In this document: positions 1 to 9,646 of the stretch, piece by piece
How positions within the stretch are numbered: position 1 is the first letter of the stretch
How the letters are laid out: every line of letters begins with the position of its first letter
From: Prostheceraeus crozeri
Taxonomy: Eukaryota; Platyhelminthes; Polycladida; Euryleptidae
DNA length: 64,000 nucleotides
Assembly: GCA_907163375.1 (NCBI GenBank)
Contig: CAJQUW010008712.1
Span: forward strand, 1-64,000
Direction: 5' to 3'
Translations under genes and position numbers: made by a program
The notes under the pieces: model-generated
Database searches by the model: none
What the model was told of the DNA's origin: nothing
What the model saw: only the letters and a program-made list of their open reading frames with translations

Positions 1-1940
1 CAATAAAGATATTGTCTTGTGGTACATGTTACTGTAGTGTATCTTCTTCTCAATCGTAGACTTCGTCACATCGAAAATCGGCTTAAACAAATGAAAGGAT
101 ATTGTTCGGATGTTTGTTTTATATAGTAGGTTACACATTGGGTTTCATACGCTTCTCGAGATTGTTGTCAAACGCCCGAAAAGTGTGTACCCGGTACTAT
201 TAGATTTTAGTCCGTGAAAATGAGATTGGGAAAAATCATGATTTTTTCAAATACCGGTGATGAAAAAGCGATATTCTCAATGAGATCTTCTTTTTAAAAA
301 ACAATATAATATGTCACTGATATGATTGAGTGAATGAAAATGTAGCATTATTTAATCACGAGAAAGATCAGAAAATGACATTGTATCGCTGTGAAATCAT
401 AAGATCCGATCTCGTAAATAGTTTATGGACTACACGTCATTGAAAATAAGCGTATGCAAATTTTAGGGACCACGGCTCACAGAATTCAAAAATTTCGAAA
501 ACTGATTACAGCAGAGATAACTATGGGTCATAATCTAATCCGAATTGAAAAAAATTGCTGGTTTCTGGGACTAGTTGCAGGGCTTGTGAACCTGCATGAT
601 TCGCAGGTAAAGTTTGGAAGAACAAGGAAAAAGAGAAGATAAAATCTTGTATACAGATGGCGGTCTTTAGGCCAATATGCTCAGCTTAATTGAACCGAAC
701 TTGGGCCAGCTAGAGTGGGACAAGCAACAACTCAGCCACATGGAAGAAAGGCTCCGTACTTGATGTGCCCCCGAATAGAAACAAGGTTTTTATCTATTTC
801 AATGACGTCTTCACGAAATTTCAGTGTCAAATAATATTTCTTCACTTACATTCCCCAGAATCATTTGGACGATGTGAAGACAAGAAAACAAGATGCGTCA
901 GGAGACGGACAGGATTGCAACAACCGACGATGCTGACGAAGTTGAAGTATTTCGTATTTTTTGCGGACACATGACGTGATGACATCTATAGCATCCCTTC
1001 TGTTTCGGCAAACAATTATCCATGCTCCCCACGATCGACTGATCGTTTCTTCACAAGTTGATCGATGTGATAATGATGAAGTGACAAGTAACAGGCTCAA
1101 ACAAAAATGTGAAAGATACCAACGCATAATTTGCAGCGTCAAAATCATTGATGTAGCATGTTAATGAAAAATGACTGTTTCTCGTCGCAATAAGATACGT
1201 AATGATGAAAAAAAATTTTCTAGGTTTTGATGATATCCTTTACATTAAAGCCTAGCATCGTCGGCTATTGCAATCCTGTCCGTCTCTTGGCGCATCTTCA
1301 AACGCCCAAAATTAATATTTTTTCCAATAATTTTTCACAGCTCACCTTATTATTGCCATTAATCTGTAAGAGATTAACTTTTTTTCATTATTGCAATTAC
1401 ATTTTTGAACTCTTTAAAATCAAACAGATAATCAAATCATGCTTCTTGTAACATGGACCTCTTCAAAAGTATCGGCATCCGTCCTGGGTGTCCTACTTCT
1501 CCCTTTGTGATCATCACAACTCCCAACTTTCATCTAACTGTGATTCCAGGGAAATTTCCTGTCAAGATACTAGCATTAAGAAGTCTATCCGTAGTGTCAA
1601 TCTTTGATGGGTGGAAATTTCATGTCAAAATACCCTAAATATTGAATTTCACTATTGGAAATACACAGGATTTGAACTTACACATCGTCTTTCTCTAAGA
1701 GTACTCAATATTCAGACATAAACTTTGCAGAAAAATTCTTATGGGTAGGCATATTTTGCATTTGCATACAAAAGTTAGCTGCATACATCGAATGGAAAAT
1801 GACCAAGTTATAAGAATTTAGTTTCCGATACTTTTGGGACACCTGGCATTCTAGCCATGCACTTAAGCATGACTTTTTTGACATTTTGCTCGGGTCAGAA
1901 TTTTCAGATTATCTTTGAATAAGACTTCTTTCTTTTCCAG
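1..1940. other. No gene recognised; probable intron or upstream sequence
   Basis: Only short ORFs without recognisable domains occur here. The stretch ends in a pyrimidine-rich tract and AG at about 1931-1940, a good splice acceptor for the exon that follows, so at least its right part is probably intron. No repeat family or RNA gene was recognised. Confidence 0.4.
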
Positions 1941-2422
1941 GAATGCTGAAAGAATTTGGTCAAAGTTCAACCTGTCAAGATGTTTCAAGGCCATTAAAAG
2001 AAGTTACACCACACTCATTTGCTCAAACCTTACCAATCTCTTCGAAATCTGAAAAACCAAGAAGTAAGATCAAAGTTGCAAGCACAACCACTGCGTCTAA
2101 AAGTTTAAGTAAAGGCAAACATGTCAAGGAGAAGTCGATCATTCGGAAGACACATAGAACTGATACTGGAGAAGGTGGAAATGGATGTACTGCAATCATA
2201 CAGTTAGCAGATGAGTCCCTTGAGAGCGTTGATGAAGACTTATCGACTCTTCAGAAAACAGAAAAAGAAGTCGCCACGACTTCCGGAACCACACCTGCTT
2301 TCCCCTGTTTAAAACTTGATAAGTGTTCGACCACAACTTCCAGTGGTGAAAATCAATTGTCCTGTGAGGATGGAGAGCATTACTTCCATTTGTATAGAAA
2401 TTCCAATGACGAAGACGAGGAT
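1941..2422 (+). pseudogene. Tyrosine-recombinase-like gene copy, N-terminal exon (left of the Polinton)
   Basis: The exon starts after a TTTTCCAG acceptor. Its frame is open from ATG 1943 to the Polinton insertion and encodes a Ser/Thr/Lys-rich, then acidic, low-complexity stretch with no recognised domain. The last two codons, GAG GAT, are the 6-bp target duplication, and the same two codons restart the same frame at 20686. The exon was therefore continuous before the Polinton arrived. The ORF runs on to 2500 only because the terminal repeat is open in this frame. Identity comes from the downstream pieces (20686-22198, 25069-25210, 28887-29069), which together show the tyrosine recombinase motifs. 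Exons upstream of 1941 were not found. Confidence 0.6.
2417..2422. repeat. Polinton target site duplication, left copy (GAGGAT)
   Basis: GAGGAT directly abuts the AGTAATGG terminus of the element. The identical hexamer is at 20686-20691. Six-base duplications are the known signature of Polinton integrase. Confidence 0.93.
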
Positions 2423-2867
2423 AGTAATGGGCAAAAGACCGTTCCAGGACACCATAAAATTCAAAAAAATGGTATCTTTAAAAACGACATAAATTCATGA
2501 ATTTGAACCCTTTTTCAGGTTTTTAAGACCTAAATACATGAATTTAGTCCATTCAAAAAGTACCATTTTTTCAAAAAATGGCATTTTTAAAAACGACATA
2601 AATTCATGAATTTGAACCCTTTTTCAGGTTATGAAGACCTAAATTCATAAATTTGGGCGTTTTTAAAAATACCCAATTTTTCAAATTTTTCAAAATCTCA
2701 AAATTTGAGAATTACAATTTTACACCCGCCCTTAAAATCATGACCGTTCCAGGACACCGAAAAAATCATAAAAGTTGAGAATCTCAAATTTGAGAATTAC
2801 AATTTTCTCGCTTAAATCATGACCGTTCCAGGACACCAAAAATCATAAAAGTTGAGAATTTCAAATT
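2423..2867 (+). repeat. Polinton left terminal inverted repeat
   Basis: This region matches the reverse complement of 20244-20685 with scattered substitutions and small indels. It contains two copies of a module with the core AAAACGACATAAATTCATGA (from about 2479 and 2590), then repeats with the core GACCGTTCCAGGACACC at 2437-2453, 2742-2758 and 2821-2837. A further partial copy is at 2900-2911. The repeated core next to the tip is a plausible integrase or terminal-protein recognition site (inference). Confidence 0.9.
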
Positions 2868-3386
2868 TGTGATTATGATCATTTTCTTGCTCAAATCATG
2901 ACCGTTCCTGGCGTTCTTACAATTTATCTACTGCTTTGCACTCAGATAAACACTCAATTGTAGAGAACATCTGCTTCTCGCATTTATGAAGAAAAGGCAT
3001 TTCAGTGTAAAGAGCTGTGTCCTCCAACTCAAACATTTGAAAGGAAACAATGTATGAAAGAACAAACAGCTGCTACACCCACTTAGACATTTGTAAGACG
3101 TGGAATATATATCCAGCAAATCCTACTCCAGCTATAGTGCCGTGAAACAATACACAACAATAATAATCGATATGGCTATTTCAAACAATTGTGCTGAAGA
3201 CTTATTTAATTAAATAGTGTTTCTTGTCAGTGAAGGTTGTGTCAAAACGCTCTCGTCATATATTTCTCAAAATGAGACAAGATCAATTTGAAGATAGAAG
3301 AAAACAATCGTTGCCAGGGAGGATGAAAAAATTACGGGAGGAATTCAAGAGGAATATATTTTGAGAGTCATGAATTTACAGATACT

Positions 3387-3677
3387 TTGAGTGATTTCAT
3401 AGAGCCAAATGGTGGAGAGAATAATACAATTGTGAACTTACACAAATTCTTGTTGCATGAAAAAAGAAACAATTCACTCAGTGTTATGTGTAAAATTTTT
3501 ATCGGTAAGCACTATCTGCTCTCTGTTTGTGATAATGACAAGTCTTATTTTTATAGTCTCTTGAAGCAAAATCATATCAATTATTCACGCACCGAAGTTT
3601 CATTTGTTATGAAATTAGGTAAATTAGCAGACAAATTTCCTACGCTTTGTTGGGTGTCTGTTTCTCTTGTACTTTAA
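3387..3677 (+). CDS. Hypothetical small ORF in the Polinton left arm
   Basis: A 96-aa ORF with reasonably protein-like composition: mixed charged and hydrophobic segments and a C-terminal helix-like stretch around FVMKLGKLADKFPTL. The product is not recognised. It lacks the TAAAAATG start context shared by the other genes of the element, and the open frame begins upstream of the first start codon, so it may be a remnant of a larger broken gene. It may be real or chance. Confidence 0.3.
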   Translation: MSDFIEPNGGENNTIVNLHKFLLHEKRNNSLSVMCKIFIGKHYLLSVCDNDKSYFYSLLKQNHINYSRTEVSFVMKLGKLADKFPTLCWVSVSLVL

Positions 3678-4008
3678 AAGTCACGACCTAATGTTATCGG
3701 AAGATTGACTTCATTGTGTAAAGCAATTATGTATCATTCCAAATGATTCCATTCTTCTCCCAAACAATGGTGCGTCATTTAGCGTCAATATTGCGCTGAC
3801 ATATTCAATGGAATTTGGGTGTGTATCCCGCTTTGTTACTGCGACGGCCGCACGACACTTTATTTTCGTTTAGACCTATGCTATTTCATTTTAATTTTCT
3901 TAACAATGGTGCGCCATTCAGCTAAAATACTGCGCCATTCAACTAATCAAAAATCAACGCGTTAACATTAGACGCGCTGTGAAGAAAATTTATCATTCTT
4001 GAAACCCT

Positions 4009-4260
4009 CTGTTTTATATGCAATGTTATTTCCTGTTGCACATGTAAATACAATAGAGTGTTTCAACCAATGAAACCTTGTCAACCCGTGGACAGAAATC
4101 CCATTGTTTAGAAAACTTGTATCTGGCGGTTTTATATGCAATGCTATTTCCTGTTTTATATGCAATGCTATTTCCTGTTTTATATGCAATGTTATTTCCT
4201 CTTGCACATGTAAATACAATAGAGTGTTTCAACCAATGAAACCTTGTCCACCCGTGGACA
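4009..4260 (+). repeat. Duplicated 85-bp block plus three 24-bp tandem units
   Basis: An ~85-bp segment starting CTGTTTTATATGCAATG and ending near CCCGTGGACA occurs at 4009-4093 and again at 4175-4260 with few changes. Between them the 24-bp unit TTTTATATGCAATGCTATTT(CCTG) is repeated in tandem from about 4128, merging into the second copy. The pattern suggests unequal exchange or replication slippage. Confidence 0.85.
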
Positions 4261-4391
4261 AATTTACATGTATTTCAATGTATCCAAATTGAATGTATGC
4301 AAAGTGGATGTAACCGAATTGAAATATCCATGTGTTGTTTTTATTTTCTCATTTACGGGAATATAATAGAAACATTTTATCTTCTATAAAA

Positions 4392-4580
4392 ATGAGAAAC
4401 ATTAGAGACTTCCAAAAAATATACGGCAAACAAACTACGAATTTCGATTTAAATGAGATTGCTAAGCAATTGGGAATAAAGAATTTTCACATATTGATGA
4501 GTAATGAATTACTATTGATAAAAGATGTGCGAAACACTAACTCTACTAATACAATGCAACAATGTAACGTTTTAATTTAA
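4392..4580 (+). pseudogene. Partial duplicate of the protease N-terminal domain
   Basis: The start at 4392 is chosen because it has the TAAAAATG context typical of this element. The 62-aa product parallels the first ~47 residues of the protease at 4811: both share F-x-K-x-YG-x-QTT, NFDL, IA-x-x-LGIKNFH and LM-x-x-EL. After that the similarity stops and the ORF ends without the catalytic His, Asp or Cys. It is therefore a truncated, diverged tandem copy of the protease leader domain. Three 53-bp tandem repeats separate it from the full gene. A function as a free N-terminal domain cannot be excluded. Confidence 0.7.
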
Positions 4581-4608
4581 TCTAAATTAAATCATTTCAA
4601 AATCGAAT

Positions 4609-4766
4609 AAGTAGTAAGGAAAGACCTCATTAGAGAACAGTTTTAAATCAATACCCCCCCCAAGTAGTAAGGAAAGTCATCATTATGAAACAGTTTTAAT
4701 TAAATACCCCCCCAAGTAGTAAGGAAAGACATCATTAGAGAACAGTTTTAAATCAATACCCCCTCC
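4609..4766 (+). repeat. Tandem repeat, 3 x ~53 bp
   Basis: Units start at 4609, 4662 and 4714 with AAGTAGTAAGGAAAG and end in a run of seven to eight C. They sit between the truncated protease duplicate and the intact protease gene. Confidence 0.9.
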
Positions 4767-4810
4767 CTTCTGACTTCTAGGGGTCCCTTAAGAAATTTTT
4801 TTATTATAAA

Positions 4811-5302
4811 ATGAGCAACATAAATGAGTTTTTGAAATTATATGGAACACAAACGACAACGAATTTCGACCTAAAGAAAATCGCTAATCGATTAGGAATA
4901 AAGAATTTTCATGTTCTAATGAGAGTCGAATTACAATTCCTAAAAAATAAGCCAACAGGAACCTTTAGTTCCCGGAACAAAGTTCCATCAATAACTATAA
5001 ATTTTATAACGAATCTTCACACTTCAGACCAAAAAGGCGTACATTGGTCAGCAGGTATCTTTAGTAAAAACGGAGATAATTATTATTTTGACCGCCCGGA
5101 GGCTGAGAACTATTGGTTCGACTCATACGGGCTTCCACCTACGAATGAAGTAAGAGAAATACTTGGCAATGGAATTTATAATACATTTCAAATTCAAAAA
5201 CCGGGAACAGCTTATTGTGGTCAATTATGTTTATACGTTTTGTATAAATTACAAAAAGGAGTACCATTTCTTGATATTATGTTAGAATTGAACGAACCGT
5301 AG
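4811..5302 (+). CDS. PRO: Adenain-like (Ulp1-fold) maturation cysteine protease
   Basis: In Polintons and adenoviruses this protease cleaves capsid precursor proteins during virion maturation. The 163-aa product has an N-terminal lead domain (1-45) and then the adenain-type catalytic series: HWSAG (His about residue 80), FDSYG (Asp about 108), a Gln before the nucleophile and AYCGQLC (Cys about 138). The start at 4811 follows TTTTTTTATTATAAAATG, matching the start context of the other genes. The ORF stops inside a mini-palindrome (5294-5306): the stop TAG is the loop and stem of GAACC-GTA-GGTTC, so the original C-terminus may have been altered by that repeat. A second palindrome pair lies inside the coding sequence at about 4976-4996. 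Confidence 0.88.
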   Translation: MSNINEFLKLYGTQTTTNFDLKKIANRLGIKNFHVLMRVELQFLKNKPTGTFSSRNKVPSITINFITNLHTSDQKGVHWSAGIFSKNGDNYYFDRPEAENYWFDSYGLPPTNEVREILGNGIYNTFQIQKPGTAYCGQLCLYVLYKLQKGVPFLDIMLELNEP

Positions 5303-5338
5303 GTTCTATGGCTACGCCTAACAAGGGAATTTCATTCC
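5294..5338 (+). repeat. Triloop mini-palindromes at the protease 3' end
   Basis: Three adjacent hairpins: GAACC-GTA-GGTTC (5294-5306), GGC-TAC-GCC (5310-5318) and GGGAAT-TTC-ATTCCC (5324-5338). All have three-base loops and belong to a family dispersed through the Polinton. Confidence 0.85.
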
Positions 5339-5367
5339 CGAAACGTTAGTTCCAATAATAATGATAA

Positions 5368-6728
5368 TTAAAAATCAGTTCGTTGTAATTCATTTTGATA
5401 AAATCGGCCTCTGATATTTTCATCATCTAAATCTTTAATTTCATAACTAATCGGATAAGTTTGTTTTATTTTACAAATTTCAAATATCTCTTTCGTCCAG
5501 TATCCGACGAAGCCTTTTTCAAATTTATTCTTATATTTAAATATTCTAACTCTATCTCCAATTTTAAATTTCGGCTTAAGTTTCTGCAAATTCGGATTAC
5601 TCTCATTCAAATTATTATTCTCGAATATTTTTTTTCTTATCAAATCAGGGTCGTCAGAAGCATTCTTTGGGGTTTCTTCAATACCAGAATGAACTTTATT
5701 ATTGTACTCTTCTACAACTCCTGGTAATATCTTCAACCATTTCTGATTTCTTTGCTCAGTAAATTTCTTGAATAATTTATTTTTTAACGTCCGATTGAAT
5801 CTTTCTATCACTACGGCCTTCCCTGCATTTTCAGTTGAATAAACAGTTTCAAATAGTGGCTGAACGTTTCGGTTATAAAATTCCGACCCTTTATCAACAA
5901 ACAATTTTTTGGCTTTCTCTTACTTTCTTTAAAGATTTCTTCAAACGCATATTTAACTGATAGACCACTTTTATTTTTTAAAGGCTTTACCCAAGCGTAT
6001 CGTGTATATAAATCTATAACGGTCAATGCGTATTTGTAGTCCCTTTCATTCGGCATATGAATAAGATCAGCACTCCAAATATCATCTTTATTGAATACTT
6101 TTACTTTCAATAAATATTTCGGCTTTCTGTATTCCCTATGAATTTCGGAGGCATAGCGTCCTAGGTCATTCGACATTTCGGACGCATAGGTTCGAGCGTT
6201 GCTCTCAGACAGCTTTACTGTCGTTTCATTTAAACCCTGACCGAATAATATTTTAGCTTGTAAAGCTTTCTTAACAAACATTCTTTCAATTTTTTCTCTA
6301 AATGTTGGATTTTGAATACTATCTAATTCTTGAATCATCTTCTTATCAGCTGCATGTCGAGAACTTAGATCATGATTTCGATAAGCTAAATCATGTCTAT
6401 AAGCGGCGGCATCTACTCTATTTATTGGTTCTTCACCTGGTTTCGGATTATTATTCTCATCTAGTCTTATATCTAATCGAGTTCCTGGACCGGTATATGA
6501 ATGACCAGGAAGATGTTTTTCTTTCGAATATTTACTCCAAATAAATCCAGGAAAGTTTTCTAATGTTTTTTGTATGTCACCACCGTAGGTAGTAGCCAAA
6601 CTTTGTTTGTCGTCGTTACCTTCATAAATTTTACAATTTGAGTTTTCATTTTTGTTTAATAGATAATTCAATAAATCTAAATTAGAAATTTTTAATTTAA
6701 TTAAATTTTCGGAATTTGTAGAATTCAT
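5368..6728 (-). pseudogene. INT: PLA2 domain - retroviral-type integrase gene, frameshifted
   Basis: The N-terminal ORF (start 6728, ATCTTTAAAATG context) first encodes a parvovirus VP1-type phospholipase A2 domain: calcium loop YTGPGT (78-83), catalytic HDLAY (112-116) and a conserved Asp in HAADKK. In the same frame it continues into an integrase core (IWSADL, first catalytic Asp at 221). The frame is lost near 5880-5930. The second ORF (to 5368) carries VDKGSEFYN (second Asp), ERFNRT (catalytic Glu) and a C-terminal basic SH3/chromo-like DNA-binding region (KFKIGDRVRIFKYK). Polinton integrases insert the element; VP1-type PLA2 in parvoviruses breaches endosomal membrane. Having both in one frame is unusual and may be an old gene fusion or decay of two overlapping genes. 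Confidence 0.85.
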
Positions 6729-6759
6729 TTTAAAGATAAAATAAATGTTTTACCTAATA

Positions 6760-6815
6760 GAACCAAAGGTTCTGAGGCTTTAGCCGATCGGACCAAAGGT
6801 CCTGAGGTTATTACC
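6760..6815. repeat. Cluster of four triloop mini-palindromes
   Basis: GAACC-AAA-GGTTC (6760-6772), GGCTTTAGCC (6776-6785), GGACC-AAA-GGTCC (6790-6802) and GGTTATTACC (6806-6815) lie between the integrase start and the pX-like stop. The cluster is close to an inverted copy of the one at 9587-9644. Confidence 0.9.
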
Positions 6816-7296
6816 GAATCATACTAGGACTTAGATATATTCCAGAACCATCTTTAGTTTCTTTAATTTCAATTACATCATCAACATTGTGGAGAATATT
6901 TTTAAGAACTCGTTTTCCTTCATCAACTAATTTTAATTTACTAATAGAATTATCTACTATTCCTTCACCCCTAGCAACTTTCTCTAACTCTCTATTATGT
7001 CGTTTTTGTTCTTCTAATGCTGCCTTCTCTGATTTATTTTTATTTACTGCTTGGACAATACCAGCTGTCCCGCCTGCAACACTTCCTGCAGCTGCTATGC
7101 CACCTATTATTAGTGGAATTAATGGGAGAATCCCGCCATTCTTTTCTTCTTGTAATTGAATATTCTCTATCATTGGTTTACTTATGTAATACTTTTTTTT
7201 ATTAATCGTAATAGTTTTAGGGGTATTTTTGTCAACAATATTACGTAATTTTAATTCAACAGTTTTATTATTAATATTACTTTTCGCTTGCGACAT
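6811..7296 (-). CDS. pX-like hydrophobic virion protein
   Basis: The 161-aa product starts in a TTTTTTTATTAAAAATG context. Residues 1-50 are basic and polar. Residues 54-83 form a Gly/Ala/Ile-rich hydrophobic segment beginning GGILPLIPLIIGG, followed by a charged helix. The C-terminus is GSGIYLSPSMIR. The GG-x-LPLIPLI motif resembles adenovirus pX and its counterparts in Polintons, small core or membrane-active proteins cut by the maturation protease, and the GG at 54-55 fits such a cleavage site. It sits just downstream of the capsid gene on the same strand. Assignment is by motif and context only. Confidence 0.65.
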   Translation of the reverse strand: MSQAKSNINNKTVELKLRNIVDKNTPKTITINKKKYYISKPMIENIQLQEEKNGGILPLIPLIIGGIAAAGSVAGGTAGIVQAVNKNKSEKAALEEQKRHNRELEKVARGEGIVDNSISKLKLVDEGKRVLKNILHNVDDVIEIKETKDGSGIYLSPSMIR

Positions 7297-7453
7297 TTTT
7301 AATAAAAAAATTTTAAGTTACTAAAAAATTTTAAGTTACGAAAAATTTTTAAGATATCAAAATTTTAATCTATTCTAGTTATGAAAAATTTTAAGTTAAG
7401 AATTTTTAAGTTAACAAAAATTTTAATCTATTCTAGTTATGAAAAAATTTTAA
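7297..7453. repeat. AT-rich direct repeats between capsid and pX-like genes
   Basis: AAAATTTTAAGTTA is repeated several times and a ~65-bp block containing AATCTATTCTAGTTATG occurs twice. This is probably the promoter and leader region of the pX-like gene. Confidence 0.6.
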
Positions 7454-8788
7454 TTAACTTATCCTTACCATCTTTCCATTAAGAATTTCAATAGAATATT
7501 TTACATCTTCTAGCAATAAACCATAAGCCATCAATGAAGTTGTGGAATCTTTCTTTTCAATATTAATTGTTACATCACAACCATTTTTAATAATATCTTC
7601 AGATTGTGCACTTAAATCGAAACAGAAAACAGGATATAAATGTTTCCAATCTCCAGGAGTTAATTGTGGTTCAACTCCAAATTCTATACAATGATTTCGA
7701 TAAGAATCATATCCTTCCATAAATTGATTATTGGTATCATCGAATCTTAATGGATCAATTGGATATCGGGTTTGATTTAATGAAACTTGTAAACTTCGAA
7801 TTGTATTAATATGGAAGAGATTATTGTTCTTATCAAAACTTGGAGAATTATTTCTTTGAAAAGTTAGTAATAAATATCTTGGAGTATTCGCAGTTCTAGT
7901 AAAATGCCAGTTAAATCTTTGTTCGGAAAAAGTTACTGAACTAGCAGTACGCTTTAGAAAATTTACTGGAATTGGTTTGTTAGTATTTAATCTTTTTGCA
8001 ATAGCTGTTTCAACCTCTAAACTAGGAGTAATATGCTTAATCCACCATTCAAGTCTATCAATTTTTAAATATGCTTTTTTTCCAGTCTTACCAAAAAAGA
8101 TTAATTCATTATTTGCTGTACGATGAATTATTAATTTAAATTTTAATTGATATGATATTTTATCATAATCTAAATATCCGAATAATGGAGACAATGACCA
8201 ATTTACTGTCTGTTTACTTTTCTTGTTAAATTCACGTCTTTCTTTATATGCATCATTATTTGTTTTATTTAAATGTTTTGCAATATTTTCTACATCTTTC
8301 GCAATTCCTGCGGCATCTGTTCCAGCGTGAGTTAAATCATCAACAATTATACCATCATTAGTATCAGGAAACCAACCTTCGATTTCATACTTTTTATTAT
8401 TTTCACCAATTGTTATAAATCTAAGCATTGTATCAATTACACCTGGAGAATCACTTATTGTTTCTATATTTTGAGTTGCAACATCTAAACGCATTTGTGT
8501 AAATAATCTTGGAAAGAAATTATTCTCTAGTGCAATATTATCGGTTTCTGGTAATGGTGTTGTAAAATTGGCATCACTGTACAAAGAATATTCACAGTGT
8601 AAAAATGAATCAGGTAAATATAAATAACTCTGCTGATTATCAACTTCAAAAATTAAATCACCTCCAGTATTTACTCTACTGGAAGATCCGGGATTCATAG
8701 CAATTCTTATATAGTCATTCTTTTTTTGTTTGTAACTGACGAACGGAGGATCGTCTAATCTAAATTTATTTTCGATAAGCGAAGACAT
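7454..8788 (-). CDS. MCP: Major capsid protein (double jelly-roll hexon-like)
   Basis: The 444-aa intact ORF has a start context ATTTTTTATAAAAATG. Motifs shared with Polinton/adintovirus hexon-like capsid proteins can be seen: VNTGGDLIFEVDNQ near residue 40, ALENNFFPRLFTQ with a following ..IETISDSPGVIDTML block near 100-125, and in the second jelly roll QTRYPIDPLRF, FGVEPQLTPGDW and LYPVFCFDLSAQSED. Such proteins trimerise to build the icosahedral shell. The frame carries no lesion, in contrast to PolB and integrase. It lies in one co-oriented block with the pX-, pVI- and fibre-like genes. Confidence 0.87.
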   Translation of the reverse strand: MSSLIENKFRLDDPPFVSYKQKKNDYIRIAMNPGSSSRVNTGGDLIFEVDNQQSYLYLPDSFLHCEYSLYSDANFTTPLPETDNIALENNFFPRLFTQMRLDVATQNIETISDSPGVIDTMLRFITIGENNKKYEIEGWFPDTNDGIIVDDLTHAGTDAAGIAKDVENIAKHLNKTNNDAYKERREFNKKSKQTVNWSLSPLFGYLDYDKISYQLKFKLIIHRTANNELIFFGKTGKKAYLKIDRLEWWIKHITPSLEVETAIAKRLNTNKPIPVNFLKRTASSVTFSEQRFNWHFTRTANTPRYLLLTFQRNNSPSFDKNNNLFHINTIRSLQVSLNQTRYPIDPLRFDDTNNQFMEGYDSYRNHCIEFGVEPQLTPGDWKHLYPVFCFDLSAQSEDIIKNGCDVTINIEKKDSTTSLMAYGLLLEDVKYSIEILNGKMVRIS

Positions 8789-8951
8789 TTTTATAAAAAA
8801 TAATTTGACTTTTTGTTTTACTCACAGACAGAAAAAATTCTGCTAAAATAATTTTACTAAAATAATTTTAATAAAAAAATTTTACTAAAACAATTTTGCT
8901 AAAATATAATTTTAGAATTTTACTAAAAAAAATTTTACTAAAAACATAATT
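8789..8951. repeat. AT-rich direct repeats upstream of the capsid gene
   Basis: AATTTTACTAAAA and close variants are repeated about seven times. This is a likely promoter or spacer region. No ORF was seen. Confidence 0.55.
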
Positions 8952-9542
8952 TTAGAATTTTGCTAGACCAGCTCCGCTACAGCTTTGCTGGTTAGACCGA
9001 AGGTTGCTATTAATACCATTACCTCTTATTTCTTCAATTGAACGAACCGTAGGTTCAATTGAACGTTTTATGGCAACGCCTGATTTCTTCTTATGTTTAC
9101 TATCAGACGGAGCTCCGCTCCTCAAGGTTTCACCCCGTACAGCTATGTTAGCAATTTTATTTTTTGTTTCCTCTGAAAGTTTTTTTAAATTTTTTAGTTC
9201 TTCAGAATCATTCCTAAGTTTACGAATAGCTTCTAGTTGTTTTAATTCGTTTTGAGATTTAACAGCATTTGATATGGCACTAGCTGTACTACCTATAGCA
9301 GCTGCTCCTTTTGCAGCAGATGTAATCAAATCTTTATTATTTTTAATTAAGTTAACGATACTTCCAATACCAGAAAATATACCGGCTCCTTCTTTTTGAA
9401 CGGCACCTGCGGTGCCTAGGGACTTTTGTGTTCCGATTGTTTCTACATCGTTATAATGGTAAACAGATTTCATAGATGGTTCATGAGCAATTTTTTGATT
9501 TGAAGCAAAATGTTTAAGATTGTGTTTATAAATTATAGGCAT
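8952..9542 (-). CDS. Putative pVI-like minor virion protein
   Basis: The 196-aa product starts in a CCTAAAAAATG context. An amphipathic Ala/Gly/Ile region (about residues 52-95, starting GAGIFSGIGSIVNLI) is followed by a charged coiled-coil-like helix (95-130) and a basic tail containing KHKKKSG. This layout resembles adenovirus pVI and other membrane-lytic capsid cement proteins, but no sequence identity can be claimed. The gene has absorbed several mini-palindromes in frame: GGCACC-TGC-GGTGCC (9402-9416), GGAGC-TCC-GCTCC (9108-9120), GAACC-GTA-GGTTC (9044-9056) and GGC-AAC-GCC (9072-9080). The C-terminal codons also run through palindromic sequence (8968-9008). Confidence 0.55.
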   Translation of the reverse strand: MPIIYKHNLKHFASNQKIAHEPSMKSVYHYNDVETIGTQKSLGTAGAVQKEGAGIFSGIGSIVNLIKNNKDLITSAAKGAAAIGSTASAISNAVKSQNELKQLEAIRKLRNDSEELKNLKKLSEETKNKIANIAVRGETLRSGAPSDSKHKKKSGVAIKRSIEPTVRSIEEIRGNGINSNLRSNQQSCSGAGLAKF

Positions 9543-9586
9543 TTTTTAGGAATAAATTTGACTTTTGGGAAAAAATATTTACGATC

Positions 9587-9644
9587 GGCTAAAGCCTCGA
9601 GGAGCTTTGCTCCGATTGGTTAGTAACCTGAGGACCTTTGGTCC
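9587..9644. repeat. Cluster of four triloop mini-palindromes
   Basis: GGCTAAAGCC (9587-9596), GGAGC-TTT-GCTCC (9601-9613), GGTTAGTAACC (9618-9628) and GGACC-TTT-GGTCC (9632-9644) lie in the gap between the fibre-like gene stop and the pVI-like gene start. A transcription-termination or 3' end role is possible (inference). Confidence 0.9.
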
Positions 9645-9646
9645 GT

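Larger units (their letters stand above)
2868..4391. other. Left non-coding region of the Polinton, with one possible small ORF and repeats
   Basis: This 1.5-kb AT-rich stretch lies between the left TIR and the first recognisable gene. It holds a 96-codon ORF (3387-3677) and the duplicated block at 4009-4260. No other gene was recognised. Confidence 0.5.

Noticed and set aside
454-1638. Several 60-95 codon ORFs
   Set aside because: Overlapping on both strands with no domain; expected by chance in AT-rich DNA.
1943-2500. 185-aa ORF read as a single protein
   Set aside because: The last 26 codons are Polinton terminal repeat; the gene part ends at 2422.
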